A stretch of DNA of 34,779 nucleotides from Gammaproteobacteria bacterium (GTDB lineage Bacteria > Pseudomonadota > Gammaproteobacteria > Xanthomonadales > SZUA-36): NCBI GenBank assembly GCA_024275935.1, contig JAJRYF010000007.1, positions 1 through 34,779 on the forward strand. Direction: 5' to 3'. The translations under genes were made by a program, and so were the position numbers. Below are positions 24,701 to 32,658 of the stretch, one piece after another; the stretch's first letter is position 1, and each line of letters begins with the position of its first letter. Under the pieces are notes generated by a model, which saw only the letters and a list, made by a program, of their open reading frames with translations, had not been told where the DNA came from and did no database searches.

Positions 24701-25708
24701 TTAGAACTCTGCGCCAATACCTATAGCCAGAGTGGTGTCATCTTTATATGTACCAACGGCGGGTTCTGTTTCATAGTCATAGCGCAGGGAGATTTTCGCG
24801 TAAATATCTTTGATTAAACTAAATTGGAAGCCAGTATTGGTTTTGAAAATAGCGTTGTTATTACCAAAAAATTGATATGCAAGGTTCTGATTATGGAAGA
24901 ACTTGATCCCGCCAGCCTTGATATCCTGGTTATAAATCAGGTTCCAGGTGCCAATTGCGCCACTGTCGGATATGCCGGCAATTTCTTCGCTTGAATAACC
25001 GGCGCCAATACTTATAGTCAGCAAGCGGCCATCGGCGTTAAAAATATCGCGCCCAAAAATAGCAGCCGTAGAGTATCGGTAATCAAGGTCACGAATGGGG
25101 TCTCTCTCGTATCCGGCAATTACACCGGTATACCATGGGTCGTTAAACATCCAGTTGTACTGGTAATTCAACAGGTCTTGTTCTTTAGTGCTTATGCCAT
25201 TGGTCTCTTCACGCCGGAAAGTTATTTCAGCTAGATGGCGGTGCTCTCCAATCTCTACCAGGCTATCGGCAAAGAACATAATGTTTTGGCTATCAGTGTT
25301 ACCACTGTTGATGGTCAGGCTAAGATCCGCATGTGACAGACGCTGATAATATGGCTTTGCTTCGGTAACTGATGCTAACTGTGAAATAGGTATATTGCGT
25401 GACTCATCACCTACCAGCAGTAATTGATCACTCCCTTGGGTGCCGGCAAATTTGGCCACAAATTTATCGCCATTGAGCAATTCAACTTCAAAGTCGGTAT
25501 CAGATTCAATTGCCGCAACCTCGGTGGCTGCAACCGCAAATTCATCTGTATAGGCGGGCTTAATAAAAACCTTTTCGGCTGTGACTTTGCCCAAACTACC
25601 GCTGATAATATCGCCATTTTTCATGGTAATTTTATCCGCAAGCGCAGAAGCAGGAAGTAAGGCTGTAAACAGTAAATAAATCGCTAATTTAGGGGTTTTA
25701 ATAATCAT
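24701..25708 (-). CDS. DUF481 outer-membrane beta-barrel protein (YdiY-like)
   Basis: The 335-residue product has a signal peptide (1-24, ending ALA). A small periplasmic-type domain follows (DKITMKNGDIISGSLGKV ... VELLNGDKFVAKF). Then comes a DUF481 barrel starting near SHADLSLTINSGNTDSQN, with alternating strands such as HRHLAEITFRREE and a C-terminal Phe (IGIGAEF) as in BamA-inserted barrels. Members are outer-membrane proteins of unknown function, in some cases salt-induced. It may be the last gene of the Smr-DUF3301-GDCCVxC unit but is 93 bp away. Confidence 0.88.
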   Translation of the reverse strand: MIIKTPKLAIYLLFTALLPASALADKITMKNGDIISGSLGKVTAEKVFIKPAYTDEFAVAATEVAAIESDTDFEVELLNGDKFVAKFAGTQGSDQLLLVGDESRNIPISQLASVTEAKPYYQRLSHADLSLTINSGNTDSQNIMFFADSLVEIGEHRHLAEITFRREETNGISTKEQDLLNYQYNWMFNDPWYTGVIAGYERDPIRDLDYRYSTAAIFGRDIFNADGRLLTISIGAGYSSEEIAGISDSGAIGTWNLIYNQDIKAGGIKFFHNQNLAYQFFGNNNAIFKTNTGFQFSLIKDIYAKISLRYDYETEPAVGTYKDDTTLAIGIGAEF

Positions 25709-25801
25709 TGTTTTCTCTTTTGGGTTGATAATCGGTGGGTATTTTAACTGAAAAACATAATTTTTGGGTCGATTGCTACCTTCGATTAGGTGGAATCTGA
25801 G

Positions 25802-26020
25802 TTATTTGCTACAACAGACTTGGTTTTGCTGTATTGGCGGGCAGGGTATATCCCCATATGAGCAAAAAACACAACAATCGCCAGCTTTTGGCTTTAACAG
25901 AGTGCCACAGCTCGCACACTCGTGGAACCACTGGCAAGCGGTGGTAGGCATACTGAGGGTTTCCTTAAAGCTACATTTTGGGCAAATAAGAGTGGAATCA
26001 AGTATTAGTTTGTTGTTCAT
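25802..26020 (-). CDS. Small cysteine-rich GDCCVxC-domain protein
   Basis: The product has 72 residues, 11 of them Cys. Two CxxC-type pairs (CPKC at 13-16 and CASC at 35-38) suggest a zinc ribbon. The signature GDCCVFCSYGDIPCPPIQ follows at 47-64. Some family members carry selenocysteine in this motif; here every position is an ordinary Cys. Function is unknown; a redox or metal-handling role is plausible. AGGA lies upstream of the ATG. It starts 19 bases after the DUF3301 gene. Confidence 0.8.
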   Translation of the reverse strand: MNNKLILDSTLICPKCSFKETLSMPTTACQWFHECASCGTLLKPKAGDCCVFCSYGDIPCPPIQQNQVCCSK

Positions 26021-26039
26021 TTGGGTTCCTGGGTATTGT

Positions 26040-26378
26040 TTATTCAGAATGCTTATTTGAGACCCACTCTATGGTCTGATTATCGCCGTGCTTTATGCTT
26101 ATAAGTTCGGCCCGGTCGCCCCGTATCCAGATGCTCCCGTTTTCTCGGGTATTGCCTGTTTCGGTATAGTCAAAACGAAATAATCGCCTGAGGGTCAAAC
26201 CGCCACTCGTTGCCCGGGAAATACGCATGCTGGCAAGTGCTACGCTCTGGTCAAGTAGCTGCAAGTTATGTTGTTTACATAGGCGGGTAACAGCTGCCCT
26301 TGCGCTATCGCGGGCGCGCATAGTGCCAAGCCAAACAATGGAAACGCTAACCAGTAAGAAAATAAAGAATAATTCCAT
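26040..26378 (-). CDS. DUF3301 small membrane-anchored protein
   Basis: The 112-residue product has one N-terminal membrane segment (about 2-19) and a cytoplasmic part. Family-typical stretches are ARAAVTRLCKQHNLQLLDQS, SMRISRATSGGLTLRRLFRF and FDYTETGNTRENGSIWI. Function unknown. It lies 16 bases after the Smr gene and is co-transcribed with it. Confidence 0.85.
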   Translation of the reverse strand: MELFFIFLLVSVSIVWLGTMRARDSARAAVTRLCKQHNLQLLDQSVALASMRISRATSGGLTLRRLFRFDYTETGNTRENGSIWIRGDRAELISIKHGDNQTIEWVSNKHSE

Positions 26379-26394
26379 ACCGTTTATATGGTGC

Positions 26395-26946
26395 TTATTT
26401 GTTGGTTTTCAATAACACCCAGACAGCCCCTGAGCCGCCATCTGAGTTGCTTGCGGGGGTAAATGCCAATACTCCAGGGTGCCGTCGGAGAATGTTTCTG
26501 GTGAGCGTTGTAAGTACGGGCTTTTGCTTGCCTGAGCCAAGTCCTTTGCCATGGATTATTTTTACGCAATGCAGGCGATGATTATTAGCAAAGTCTATAA
26601 ACTCAGCGATTAATTTACTGGCCTCTTGTTGATTAAGGTTATGCAGGTCGATATGGTCCTCTATATGGTGCTGGCCTCGGCGTAATTTGCGTAATACTCG
26701 TTGCTGTAGCCCGGCGCGTAGAAAGTAGGTTTGGTCTTCGCTATCTGCCGGTGTGCTTGAAAGCTCGTCAAGTAACTCATTATGGTTAGGGGTTTGTGGT
26801 CGCCGCACAGGCTTTGGCGCTTTGGGCTGTAGGTAATGTCTGCCGGAATCAACCAGTGGGTTGGTGCCCCCTACAGCTTCGCGAAATAACTTTTGGTCTT
26901 CCTCGCTCAGGGTCTCTGCTGGGTTTTGTTTATTGGGTTTGTGCAT
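26395..26946 (-). CDS. Smr-domain endonuclease
   Basis: The 183-residue product has an N-terminal disordered region. The Smr domain is at about 95-180: DHIDLHNLNQQEASKLIAEF, then CVKIIHGKGLGSG and the C-terminal VLAFTPASNSDGGSGAVWVLL. The DLH and HGKG motifs mark the catalytic face. Relatives (SmrA/SmrB) cut nucleic acids, SmrB between collided ribosomes. Which subtype this is cannot be decided from the sequence alone. It is divergent from surE, 67 bp away. Confidence 0.9.
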   Translation of the reverse strand: MHKPNKQNPAETLSEEDQKLFREAVGGTNPLVDSGRHYLQPKAPKPVRRPQTPNHNELLDELSSTPADSEDQTYFLRAGLQQRVLRKLRRGQHHIEDHIDLHNLNQQEASKLIAEFIDFANNHRLHCVKIIHGKGLGSGKQKPVLTTLTRNILRRHPGVLAFTPASNSDGGSGAVWVLLKTNK

Positions 26947-27013
26947 AAAAAGTTTATTCTAAAAAGCTGGCTTCAGGTATAGTAACATCAAGAATAATGC
27001 GGAAATTTAAGTA

Positions 27014-27790
27014 ATGCACCTATTGATTAGTAATGATGATGGTTTTCATGCTCCAGGAATTAAAATTCTAGCAGATCGACTCTCACAATTCGCCAAAATA
27101 ACTGTGGTTGCACCTAATTCCAATCGTAGTGCATCCAGTAGTTCATTGACTCTGGATGGGCCAATCAGGGTCACTGAAATGGCGACTGGTAAATACAAGC
27201 TTTCTGGAACTCCAACGGATTGTGTGCATATTGCCCTGACTGGAATGCTGGAAAAAGATCCTGATATGGTGGTCTCAGGAATAAACGCCGGGGCTAATCT
27301 TGGTGATGATGTTTTATATTCCGGGACTGTGGCTGCGGCTATGGAAGGTCGGTTTTTAGGCTTGCCGGCAGTTGCGGTATCACTGGTTTGGGGGCAGGGT
27401 GATTGGAACTATGCAGCCGCAGCAGAGGCGACTTTGTTGATAGTTGAGAAACTCAGAACCGACCCCTTGCCAGCAGATACAATTCTGAATGTGAATGTAC
27501 CCAACTTGGCGTGGAAAGATATCAAAGGTTTTGAAGTAACCCGTTTAGGGCACAGGCACCGAGCTGAGGCGGCGGTGCCAATGCACGACCCTAGAGGGCG
27601 CTTGCATTACTGGATTGGTGGGCCTGGAGAAGAAAATGACTCTGGTCCGGGGACTGACTTTGATGCGATTAGAAGAGGTTTCGTCTCAATCACCCCGATT
27701 CATATCGACTTAACCCGCTATCAGGCATTGGATCAGGTATCGAGCTGGGTGGGTGGTTTAATGGAATCACATGAGAGAGAAGCCGAGTAG
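27014..27790 (+). CDS. surE: 5'/3'-nucleotidase SurE
   Basis: SurE is a stationary-phase survival nucleotidase/exopolyphosphatase. Metal ligands are in [14 protein letters not shown] (D8-D9), with further signatures [29 protein letters not shown] and [27 protein letters not shown]. The 258 residues are normal. The stop overlaps the pcm start by one base (TAGTG). Confidence 0.97.
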   Translation: MHLLISNDDGFHAPGIKILADRLSQFAKITVVAPNSNRSASSSSLTLDGPIRVTEMATGKYKLSGTPTDCVHIALTGMLEKDPDMVVSGINAGANLGDDVLYSGTVAAAMEGRFLGLPAVAVSLVWGQGDWNYAAAAEATLLIVEKLRTDPLPADTILNVNVPNLAWKDIKGFEVTRLGHRHRAEAAVPMHDPRGRLHYWIGGPGEENDSGPGTDFDAIRRGFVSITPIHIDLTRYQALDQVSSWVGGLMESHEREAE

Positions 27791-28467
27791 TGCGCACTTC
27801 CAGTCTAGAATACCCGTCAATTCATGGCCAGGGTATGACTTCCCAAAGAACCCGCGACAAGTTGGTTTTGCGCTTGCGAGAGAAGGGTATTACCGATGAG
27901 CGGGTGCTAGAGGCCATTGGCAAGGTACCCAGACATTTATTTGTTGATGAGGCGTTGGCCTCCCGTGCCTACGAAGATACCGCCTTGCCAATTGGTTTAG
28001 GGCAAACTATTTCACAGCCATATATTGTGGCGTTGATGACTGCGCAGTTATTGAGAAATGGAATTCCTGAGAAGGTCCTGGAGGTTGGTACTGGCTCTGG
28101 CTATCAGGCTGCAGTGCTATCCCATCTGGTGCCGCAGGTATTTAGTGTAGAACGAATTGATAAATTATTACGCCAGGCGCGGCGCTGTTTCCATCGGGCC
28201 GGTTTGCGAAATATTTACACCCGCCATGCAGATGGCCGCCTGGGTTGGCCTTCGCAGGCACCATTTCCGGCAATTATCTTAACGGCAGCGGGGACTCAGC
28301 TTGAGGAACTGCTACTGGAACAATTAGCCGATGGTGGCAGCCTGATTGCCCCGCTTGGTACTGCTGGCGCCCAGCGGCTGGTAGAATATACTCGCAGCGG
28401 AGATGTTTTCGAGCGTAAGGATCTCTGTGATGTTAGTTTTGTACCCCTACTAAGTGGTTTGGATTAA
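27790..28467 (+). CDS. pcm: Protein-L-isoaspartate O-methyltransferase
   Basis: Pcm repairs isoaspartyl damage in aged proteins. The conserved start region is MTSQRTRDKLVLRLREKGI, then PRHLFVDEALASRAYEDTALPIG and GQTISQPYIVALM. The SAM motif is VLEVGTGSGYQAAVL. GTG 27790 was kept because the preceding IHGQG-M pattern is conserved in relatives and overlaps the surE stop. ATG 27835 (210 residues) is the other possible start. Confidence 0.94.
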   Translation: MRTSSLEYPSIHGQGMTSQRTRDKLVLRLREKGITDERVLEAIGKVPRHLFVDEALASRAYEDTALPIGLGQTISQPYIVALMTAQLLRNGIPEKVLEVGTGSGYQAAVLSHLVPQVFSVERIDKLLRQARRCFHRAGLRNIYTRHADGRLGWPSQAPFPAIILTAAGTQLEELLLEQLADGGSLIAPLGTAGAQRLVEYTRSGDVFERKDLCDVSFVPLLSGLD

Positions 28468-28475
28468 ATATAGCT

Positions 28476-29060
28476 ATGTTTAAAAAGCTTTACGATAGTG
28501 TATTGGTTTTGTCTGGCCACCCGCGAGCGCCGCAGTATTTGGTCGGGGTGAGCTTTGCTGAATCTATTTTCTTCCCGATTCCTACAGATGTAATGTTACT
28601 CCCCATGATGGTGGCCAAGCCGGCGAAAGCCTGGTGGTTCGCATTTATTTGTACGGCGGCATCTGTTGCTGGAGGATTGGTTGGCTATGCACTCGGACGC
28701 TGGGGTTTTGGCTTGATAGAGGTGTGGTTGCAAACCTCGATGTATCACGGTGCATTTTTGCAAGCAACGGAAGCTTTTGACCGCTGGGGTTTTTGGGTAA
28801 TTCTAGTCGCCGGGTTTACGCCAATTCCTTTTAAAGCCTTTACTTTGGCAGCTGGCGTAGTTGGTATGCCATTTTTGCCTTTCCTTGCAGGTTCGGTGGT
28901 CGGACGCAGTGCTCGTTACTTTCTAGAGGCTGCGATTATTCGCTTATGGGGTGATGCTGCTGCTAGTCATATTCGCCGCTGGGTCGACTGGATTGGCTGG
29001 GGTGTGATCATTGCTATTGTGATTTTAATCGCTTACCTGACTTTTCTTCACCCAGGCTGA
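28476..29060 (+). CDS. yqaA: YqaA-family (DedA/SNARE-associated) membrane protein
   Basis: The 194-residue integral membrane protein carries the family segments FAESIFFPIPTDVMLLPMM, AGGLVGYALGRWGF and VILVAGFTPIPFKAFTLAAG. DedA proteins are lipid carriers or support membrane homeostasis; the exact role of YqaA is not known. It sits between pcm and nlpD, as in pseudomonads, and overlaps nlpD by one base. Confidence 0.9.
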   Translation: MFKKLYDSVLVLSGHPRAPQYLVGVSFAESIFFPIPTDVMLLPMMVAKPAKAWWFAFICTAASVAGGLVGYALGRWGFGLIEVWLQTSMYHGAFLQATEAFDRWGFWVILVAGFTPIPFKAFTLAAGVVGMPFLPFLAGSVVGRSARYFLEAAIIRLWGDAAASHIRRWVDWIGWGVIIAIVILIAYLTFLHPG

Positions 29061-29896
29061 TGTTGAGCTTTAATAAATTGCGCCTGCTGTTGCTCCTGTG
29101 TCTGGGGGTGGTCTGGTTGAGTGCTTGCAGTAATCGTTGGGCGGCACCCGTGGAAGATCGGGATTCCCGTCAAACTACAATTAAAAGTGAGCCTAAAAAG
29201 ATCAAATCAAGACCGGCCACCCATATAGTTAGTAGTGGCGACTCTTTATATTCAATCGGGTTTAGATATGGCTTGGATTACCACCAACTGGCAAGTTGGA
29301 ATCAAATCAGCGCGCCGTATAAAATATACCCTGGCCAGAAACTACATTTAAAGCCAGGGCAAAGCTTAACTACAAAGCCTCTGGCGCCAAGGCCTGCTAA
29401 AAAAGTTGTCACGAAGACCCCGGCAAAAACAAGCACTAAAATTAGCCCTGTGCCAAAGAAAAAACCGACGGTAGCGGTTAAGCCTAAACCCTCGCCTGTT
29501 AGCAAGAGCTCTAGTGCCAACAGGAAAATTCGTTGGCAATGGCCTACTAATGGCAAAGTAATTCAAACTTATCGTGCGGACGACCCTGGGAGAAAGGGAA
29601 TTGATATTGCTGGTCGTGATGGCCAAAGCATTCGCTCAGCCGCCTCCGGCCTGGTTGTCTATAGTGGCAATGGTTTGCTTGGGTATGGTGAGTTAATTAT
29701 TGTTAAACATAGTGATAAATACCTATCGGCCTATGCACATAATCGTAAGCGCCTGGTTACAGAAGGCGAGAAAGTTCAGGCGGGTCAGAAAATTGCTGAG
29801 ATGGGCCGCGGTGTAGATGGCAGGATAAAGTTACACTTCGAGATCAGGGTTAACGGTAAGCCTAATAATCCACAGCAATTTTTGCCACGGCGGTAA
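29060..29896 (+). CDS. nlpD: NlpD-type LysM/M23 lipoprotein, amidase activator
   Basis: The lipobox is LSAC (about 19-22). A LysM domain spans about 50-100 (HIVSSGDSLYSIGFRYGLDY). A Pro/Lys-rich linker follows, then a LytM/M23 fold from about 160. The peptidase site is degenerate: KGIDIAG replaces the HxxxD zinc motif, and only one His remains in LHFEIR. This is usual for NlpD, which activates AmiC at the septum instead of cutting murein. In most gammaproteobacteria rpoS follows directly; here it is 1.8 kb away. Confidence 0.92.
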   Translation: MLSFNKLRLLLLLCLGVVWLSACSNRWAAPVEDRDSRQTTIKSEPKKIKSRPATHIVSSGDSLYSIGFRYGLDYHQLASWNQISAPYKIYPGQKLHLKPGQSLTTKPLAPRPAKKVVTKTPAKTSTKISPVPKKKPTVAVKPKPSPVSKSSSANRKIRWQWPTNGKVIQTYRADDPGRKGIDIAGRDGQSIRSAASGLVVYSGNGLLGYGELIIVKHSDKYLSAYAHNRKRLVTEGEKVQAGQKIAEMGRGVDGRIKLHFEIRVNGKPNNPQQFLPRR

Positions 29897-29900
29897 GGGC

Positions 29901-31295
29901 TTACTCAAAACTATCTTCAAATACTCCGTTGGTCATGAGCGGCGCTATACAGCTTGGGCTGTTGGCAGTTATTCGGCTGTTTATGAGCCCAATTACTGTA
30001 GGGTGGTATTCGCTATTGTTAGAGCCACAACTAGCTCCGCTTGGGGCATCAGCGAAGCAGTAGCTCATAATGGTGCCACTACCGCCAGTTGGACAGGAAA
30101 CACCGCCAGTATAGCAACCGGCCTCAGCATTAAAACAGGTGTCTACCGTAGGGTTGTAGCAATGGGTATGTGGAGAACCGAGGTTGTGGCCCAATTCATG
30201 GCCTACAAGTTGGGAAATGAAGCCGGTGCCAGCGTTAGAGCCGATACGATTGACGCTATAACTTCCAGCTGTGCTGGACCCGAATGTAAATCCGTTTTGA
30301 CAGTATTGGTCCAGCCAGGCAATCCCGGAGAATGAATTGGAACCAATGTTCTCGCCACTGAAAAGCATAGCAAAATCGCGCTCTACAGTGGTTTGGTTAA
30401 CTCTCCAATATTCACTAAAGGCGTTTAGATAGGTAAAAATATTAGCTTCAGGGGCAATTGGGTCTGATCCGATTCGCAAGTAAGTATCCCCAATCAACAG
30501 GCGTAACGACAGGTCCCTTTCCATAAATACATTCATATTGACGAAAATGGTATTAATGTAATTCGTAGCGGTGGTAGCATTATTCCCTTTCCCTGCCATC
30601 CACTGCATATCTGTATCCACAGCGATTACTGCTTGGTAGCTTGGGGTATTTGTGCTGCTGATGACGGCGCTTCTTGAGCTTAATGCTTCTGCAACCTTGG
30701 CAAATGGATCTCCAGGTTGATCTGCCATGGTCGTTCCACATTGGTATAAGGACCCAGTATCAGCAAGGTTGCTTGTGGTTGTTTTGAAATCCAGACTGGT
30801 GTAAATATTGCCGCTAATATCCATGCTGACACCACTTTGGTTATACAAACCGGTGACATCACCACTGCGGGCGTCTACTAGAATTCCAACGCCATTTTCA
30901 ACTGATGAGAATGCATAAAGCTTTGGGCGGATGATTTCCTGCTGCCCTTGGTCGGTGACAATAATGATGCTGGCATTTGGAGTGAATAGTTCATATCGCT
31001 TGAGGGTTATAGCTGTGCCAACAGATTTTTCCTGGGCCTGTTGTGCGCTCTGGTTTAGCAACTGCGGGAAGCCATCAACAATTAGAGACTGCCCAATTTT
31101 GCTGGAAAGCAAAGAAGTTGCTGTTTCTGTCGATATGGACCAGCTTTTCTCGATGGCTATCAGTGCTTGTCGCTCGGTCTGGGCAGTCAATATTGATGTG
31201 CTTGCTGCTGGTGAGCTTAGGCCGAGCGCAGCCGCTATTGCATTACCCGTAAAGGTCAGTAGCAAAGCTGTTATTCCGGCATATATGATTTTCAT
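29901..31295 (-). CDS. Secreted zinc metalloprotease (metzincin, M12-like)
   Basis: The 464-residue product has a signal peptide (1-21) and a propeptide-like N-terminal half. The catalytic domain has the metzincin motif HELGHNLGSPH (366-376) and Met-turn GTIMSYC (about 407-413). The His and Glu ligands are intact. Cys residues around the active site (CYNPTVDTCFNAEAGCYTGG) suggest disulfides and export. The very C-terminus is GVFEDSFE, resembling the FxDGFE/FxDSFE tails of secreted proteins in related bacteria. It is convergent with nlpD (4 bp) and lies between nlpD and rpoS, an unusual place, so it was likely inserted. Confidence 0.9.
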   Translation of the reverse strand: MKIIYAGITALLLTFTGNAIAAALGLSSPAASTSILTAQTERQALIAIEKSWSISTETATSLLSSKIGQSLIVDGFPQLLNQSAQQAQEKSVGTAITLKRYELFTPNASIIIVTDQGQQEIIRPKLYAFSSVENGVGILVDARSGDVTGLYNQSGVSMDISGNIYTSLDFKTTTSNLADTGSLYQCGTTMADQPGDPFAKVAEALSSRSAVISSTNTPSYQAVIAVDTDMQWMAGKGNNATTATNYINTIFVNMNVFMERDLSLRLLIGDTYLRIGSDPIAPEANIFTYLNAFSEYWRVNQTTVERDFAMLFSGENIGSNSFSGIAWLDQYCQNGFTFGSSTAGSYSVNRIGSNAGTGFISQLVGHELGHNLGSPHTHCYNPTVDTCFNAEAGCYTGGVSCPTGGSGTIMSYCFADAPSGASCGSNNSEYHPTVIGLINSRITANSPSCIAPLMTNGVFEDSFE

Positions 31296-31348
31296 AAAGC
31301 ACTCTCTTTGTGAGGGTTCATAGTATATCTAAAAAATTAGCCCGCCAG

Positions 31349-31615
31349 TTAATCAGTGGATTTTATATATTGGTAGTGGCCTGAGGTTTGGTATTTAAAT
31401 AATATATCTTCAAGCTCCGACCCGGCACCTATGTTGTGTACAATCAGAGGATTACCTGTAGTGGAAGAGGTGTGGTCAGTCACAGTGCCGATATGGGGTA
31501 GGTTATTTGGTAGTAGCCAGGTAACTATACTGCCTGGCAGGTAATTTTCACTCTTTCTTGCATTAAAAGGCGTATCGTTAATTTGATAACTGTGTTGGTT
31601 TGTGTTAGGTTTGTG
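31349..31615 (-). pseudogene. C-terminal remnant of a DUF1287 gene
   Basis: Read on the minus strand, one open frame of about 88 codons ends at TAA (31349-31351) and has no start codon. A stop (31616-31618) closes it upstream. It contains YLPGSIVTWLLPNNLPHIGT, PLIVHNIGAG and EDILFKYQTSGHYQYI. These match the end of DUF1287 proteins (pattern PGDIVxWxLPNGLPHIG ... HNIGAG ... ED.LF ... GHYRY). The N-terminal half is missing. It is a degraded gene, left in the nlpD-rpoS gap next to the metalloprotease. Confidence 0.7.
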
Positions 31616-31620
31616 TTAGG
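31599..31620 (+). repeat. 11-bp tandem duplication upstream of rpoS
   Basis: TTTGTGTTAGG occurs twice without a gap (31599-31609 and 31610-31620), with a partial third copy before it (TGTGTTGG). It lies 68-89 bp before the rpoS start, in the only stretch where a dedicated rpoS promoter could be, and overlaps the cut end of the DUF1287 remnant. No convincing -35/-10 pair was found in 31621-31687. Confidence 0.6.
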
Positions 31621-31687
31621 TTGATGCGATTGATTATCGATTGCAGTAGCTGGTCAGTAAACTAAAAGCAGGTTACCGGGGGGTACC

Positions 31688-32641
31688 ATGGCTAGATTAA
31701 ATAAATTAATAAACTCTAAAATTTGGGCCCAGCGCCCAAACTCGTCTTCAGTAGCCACTGACAACAAAAACTCAAATGCAACTGAATCAAGTTCTTCTGC
31801 TCAGTCTACGACTTTAGATATTACTCGCTTGTATCTAAAGGAAATTGGCCGTTGGCCACTTTTAAATCGCTCTCAAGAAATTATGTTGTCACGCCAATAC
31901 CATGCTGGTTGCGAGCGCAGCAGGGCTAGTATGATTCAGTCAAATTTGCGCCTTGTGGTTAAAATATCGCGGGCATATTTACACCGCGGATTAGCATTGC
32001 TGGATCTCGTTAATGAAGGTAATTTGGGTTTGATCAGAGCGGTAGAAAAGTTTGATCCAGAGCATGGCTGTAGGTTTTCGACTTATGCAACCTGGTGGAT
32101 TCGTCAGGCCGTTGATCGCGCTGTTATGAATCAGGGTCGCACTGTACGCCTGCCTATCCATGTAATTAGAGGGTTAACTATATACTTGCGAGCGAGCCGT
32201 AATTTACAACAATCCTTAGGTCGTAGCCCTACGGTTGAAGAAATTGCTGAAGAAACTGAACTGACAGTTAAACAGGCATATGCGATTTTTGTACTTAATG
32301 AGCAGGCGGTGGTAACTAACGATATAAAAAGCAACGATAGTAATCTTAGTTTGCTTGATTCATTGCCAGGTAGGCGCTCTCAGATTCCAGATCAACTGGT
32401 AGCCAAAGACTTTGCCAATGAAGCTTTAGATGAGTGGTTATCCAAACTAAACAAACAGCAACGGTCGGTTATAAATCATCGTTTTGGCCTTGATGGACAT
32501 GGCAGCAGAACGCTTGAAGAGGTAGGTGCTATCATGGGAGTTACCCGTGAACGGGTGCGTCAGGTGCAAATGGTAGCGCTAAACAGGTTGCGTGAAATTT
32601 CTGTCAGATACGGGGTAACCGAAATACCTATTTTAGAGTAA
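31688..32641 (+). CDS. rpoS: RNA polymerase sigma factor RpoS (sigma-38)
   Basis: RpoS is the stationary-phase and general-stress sigma factor, 317 residues (E. coli 330). Region 1.2 starts DITRLYLKEIGRWPLL. Region 2 has LRLVVKISRAYLHRG, LDLVNEGNLGLIRAVEKFD and FSTYATWWIRQAVDRAVMNQ. Region 3 has GRSPTVEEIAEE. Region 4 has LDEWLSKLNKQQRSVINHRF and TLEEVGAIMGVTRERVRQVQ. ATG follows a run of six G (31677-31682) as Shine-Dalgarno. The usual neighbour nlpD, which elsewhere contains the main rpoS promoter, is cut off by a gene on the other strand, so the promoter must lie in 31296-31687. Confidence 0.97.
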   Translation: MARLNKLINSKIWAQRPNSSSVATDNKNSNATESSSSAQSTTLDITRLYLKEIGRWPLLNRSQEIMLSRQYHAGCERSRASMIQSNLRLVVKISRAYLHRGLALLDLVNEGNLGLIRAVEKFDPEHGCRFSTYATWWIRQAVDRAVMNQGRTVRLPIHVIRGLTIYLRASRNLQQSLGRSPTVEEIAEETELTVKQAYAIFVLNEQAVVTNDIKSNDSNLSLLDSLPGRRSQIPDQLVAKDFANEALDEWLSKLNKQQRSVINHRFGLDGHGSRTLEEVGAIMGVTRERVRQVQMVALNRLREISVRYGVTEIPILE

Positions 32642-32658
32642 AGGTAGGGATCCCTTTT
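32640..32658. terminator. Weak candidate terminator between rpoS and mgtE
   Basis: The 15-base gap holds AAAGG-TAGGGATC-CCTTTT, a 5-bp stem that ends in four T, with the palindrome AGGGATCCCT inside it. It lies between convergent genes and overlaps both stop codons. The stem is short, so this is only a possibility. Confidence 0.3.

Noticed and set aside
25802-26020. Selenocysteine in the GDCCVxC protein
   Set aside because: All motif positions are TGC/TGT Cys codons; no internal TGA.
31668-31687. GTTACCGGGGG before rpoS equals the right end of repeat copy 1 (968-978)
   Set aside because: Only 11 bases match and the rest of the element is absent; it is explained as a G-rich Shine-Dalgarno.
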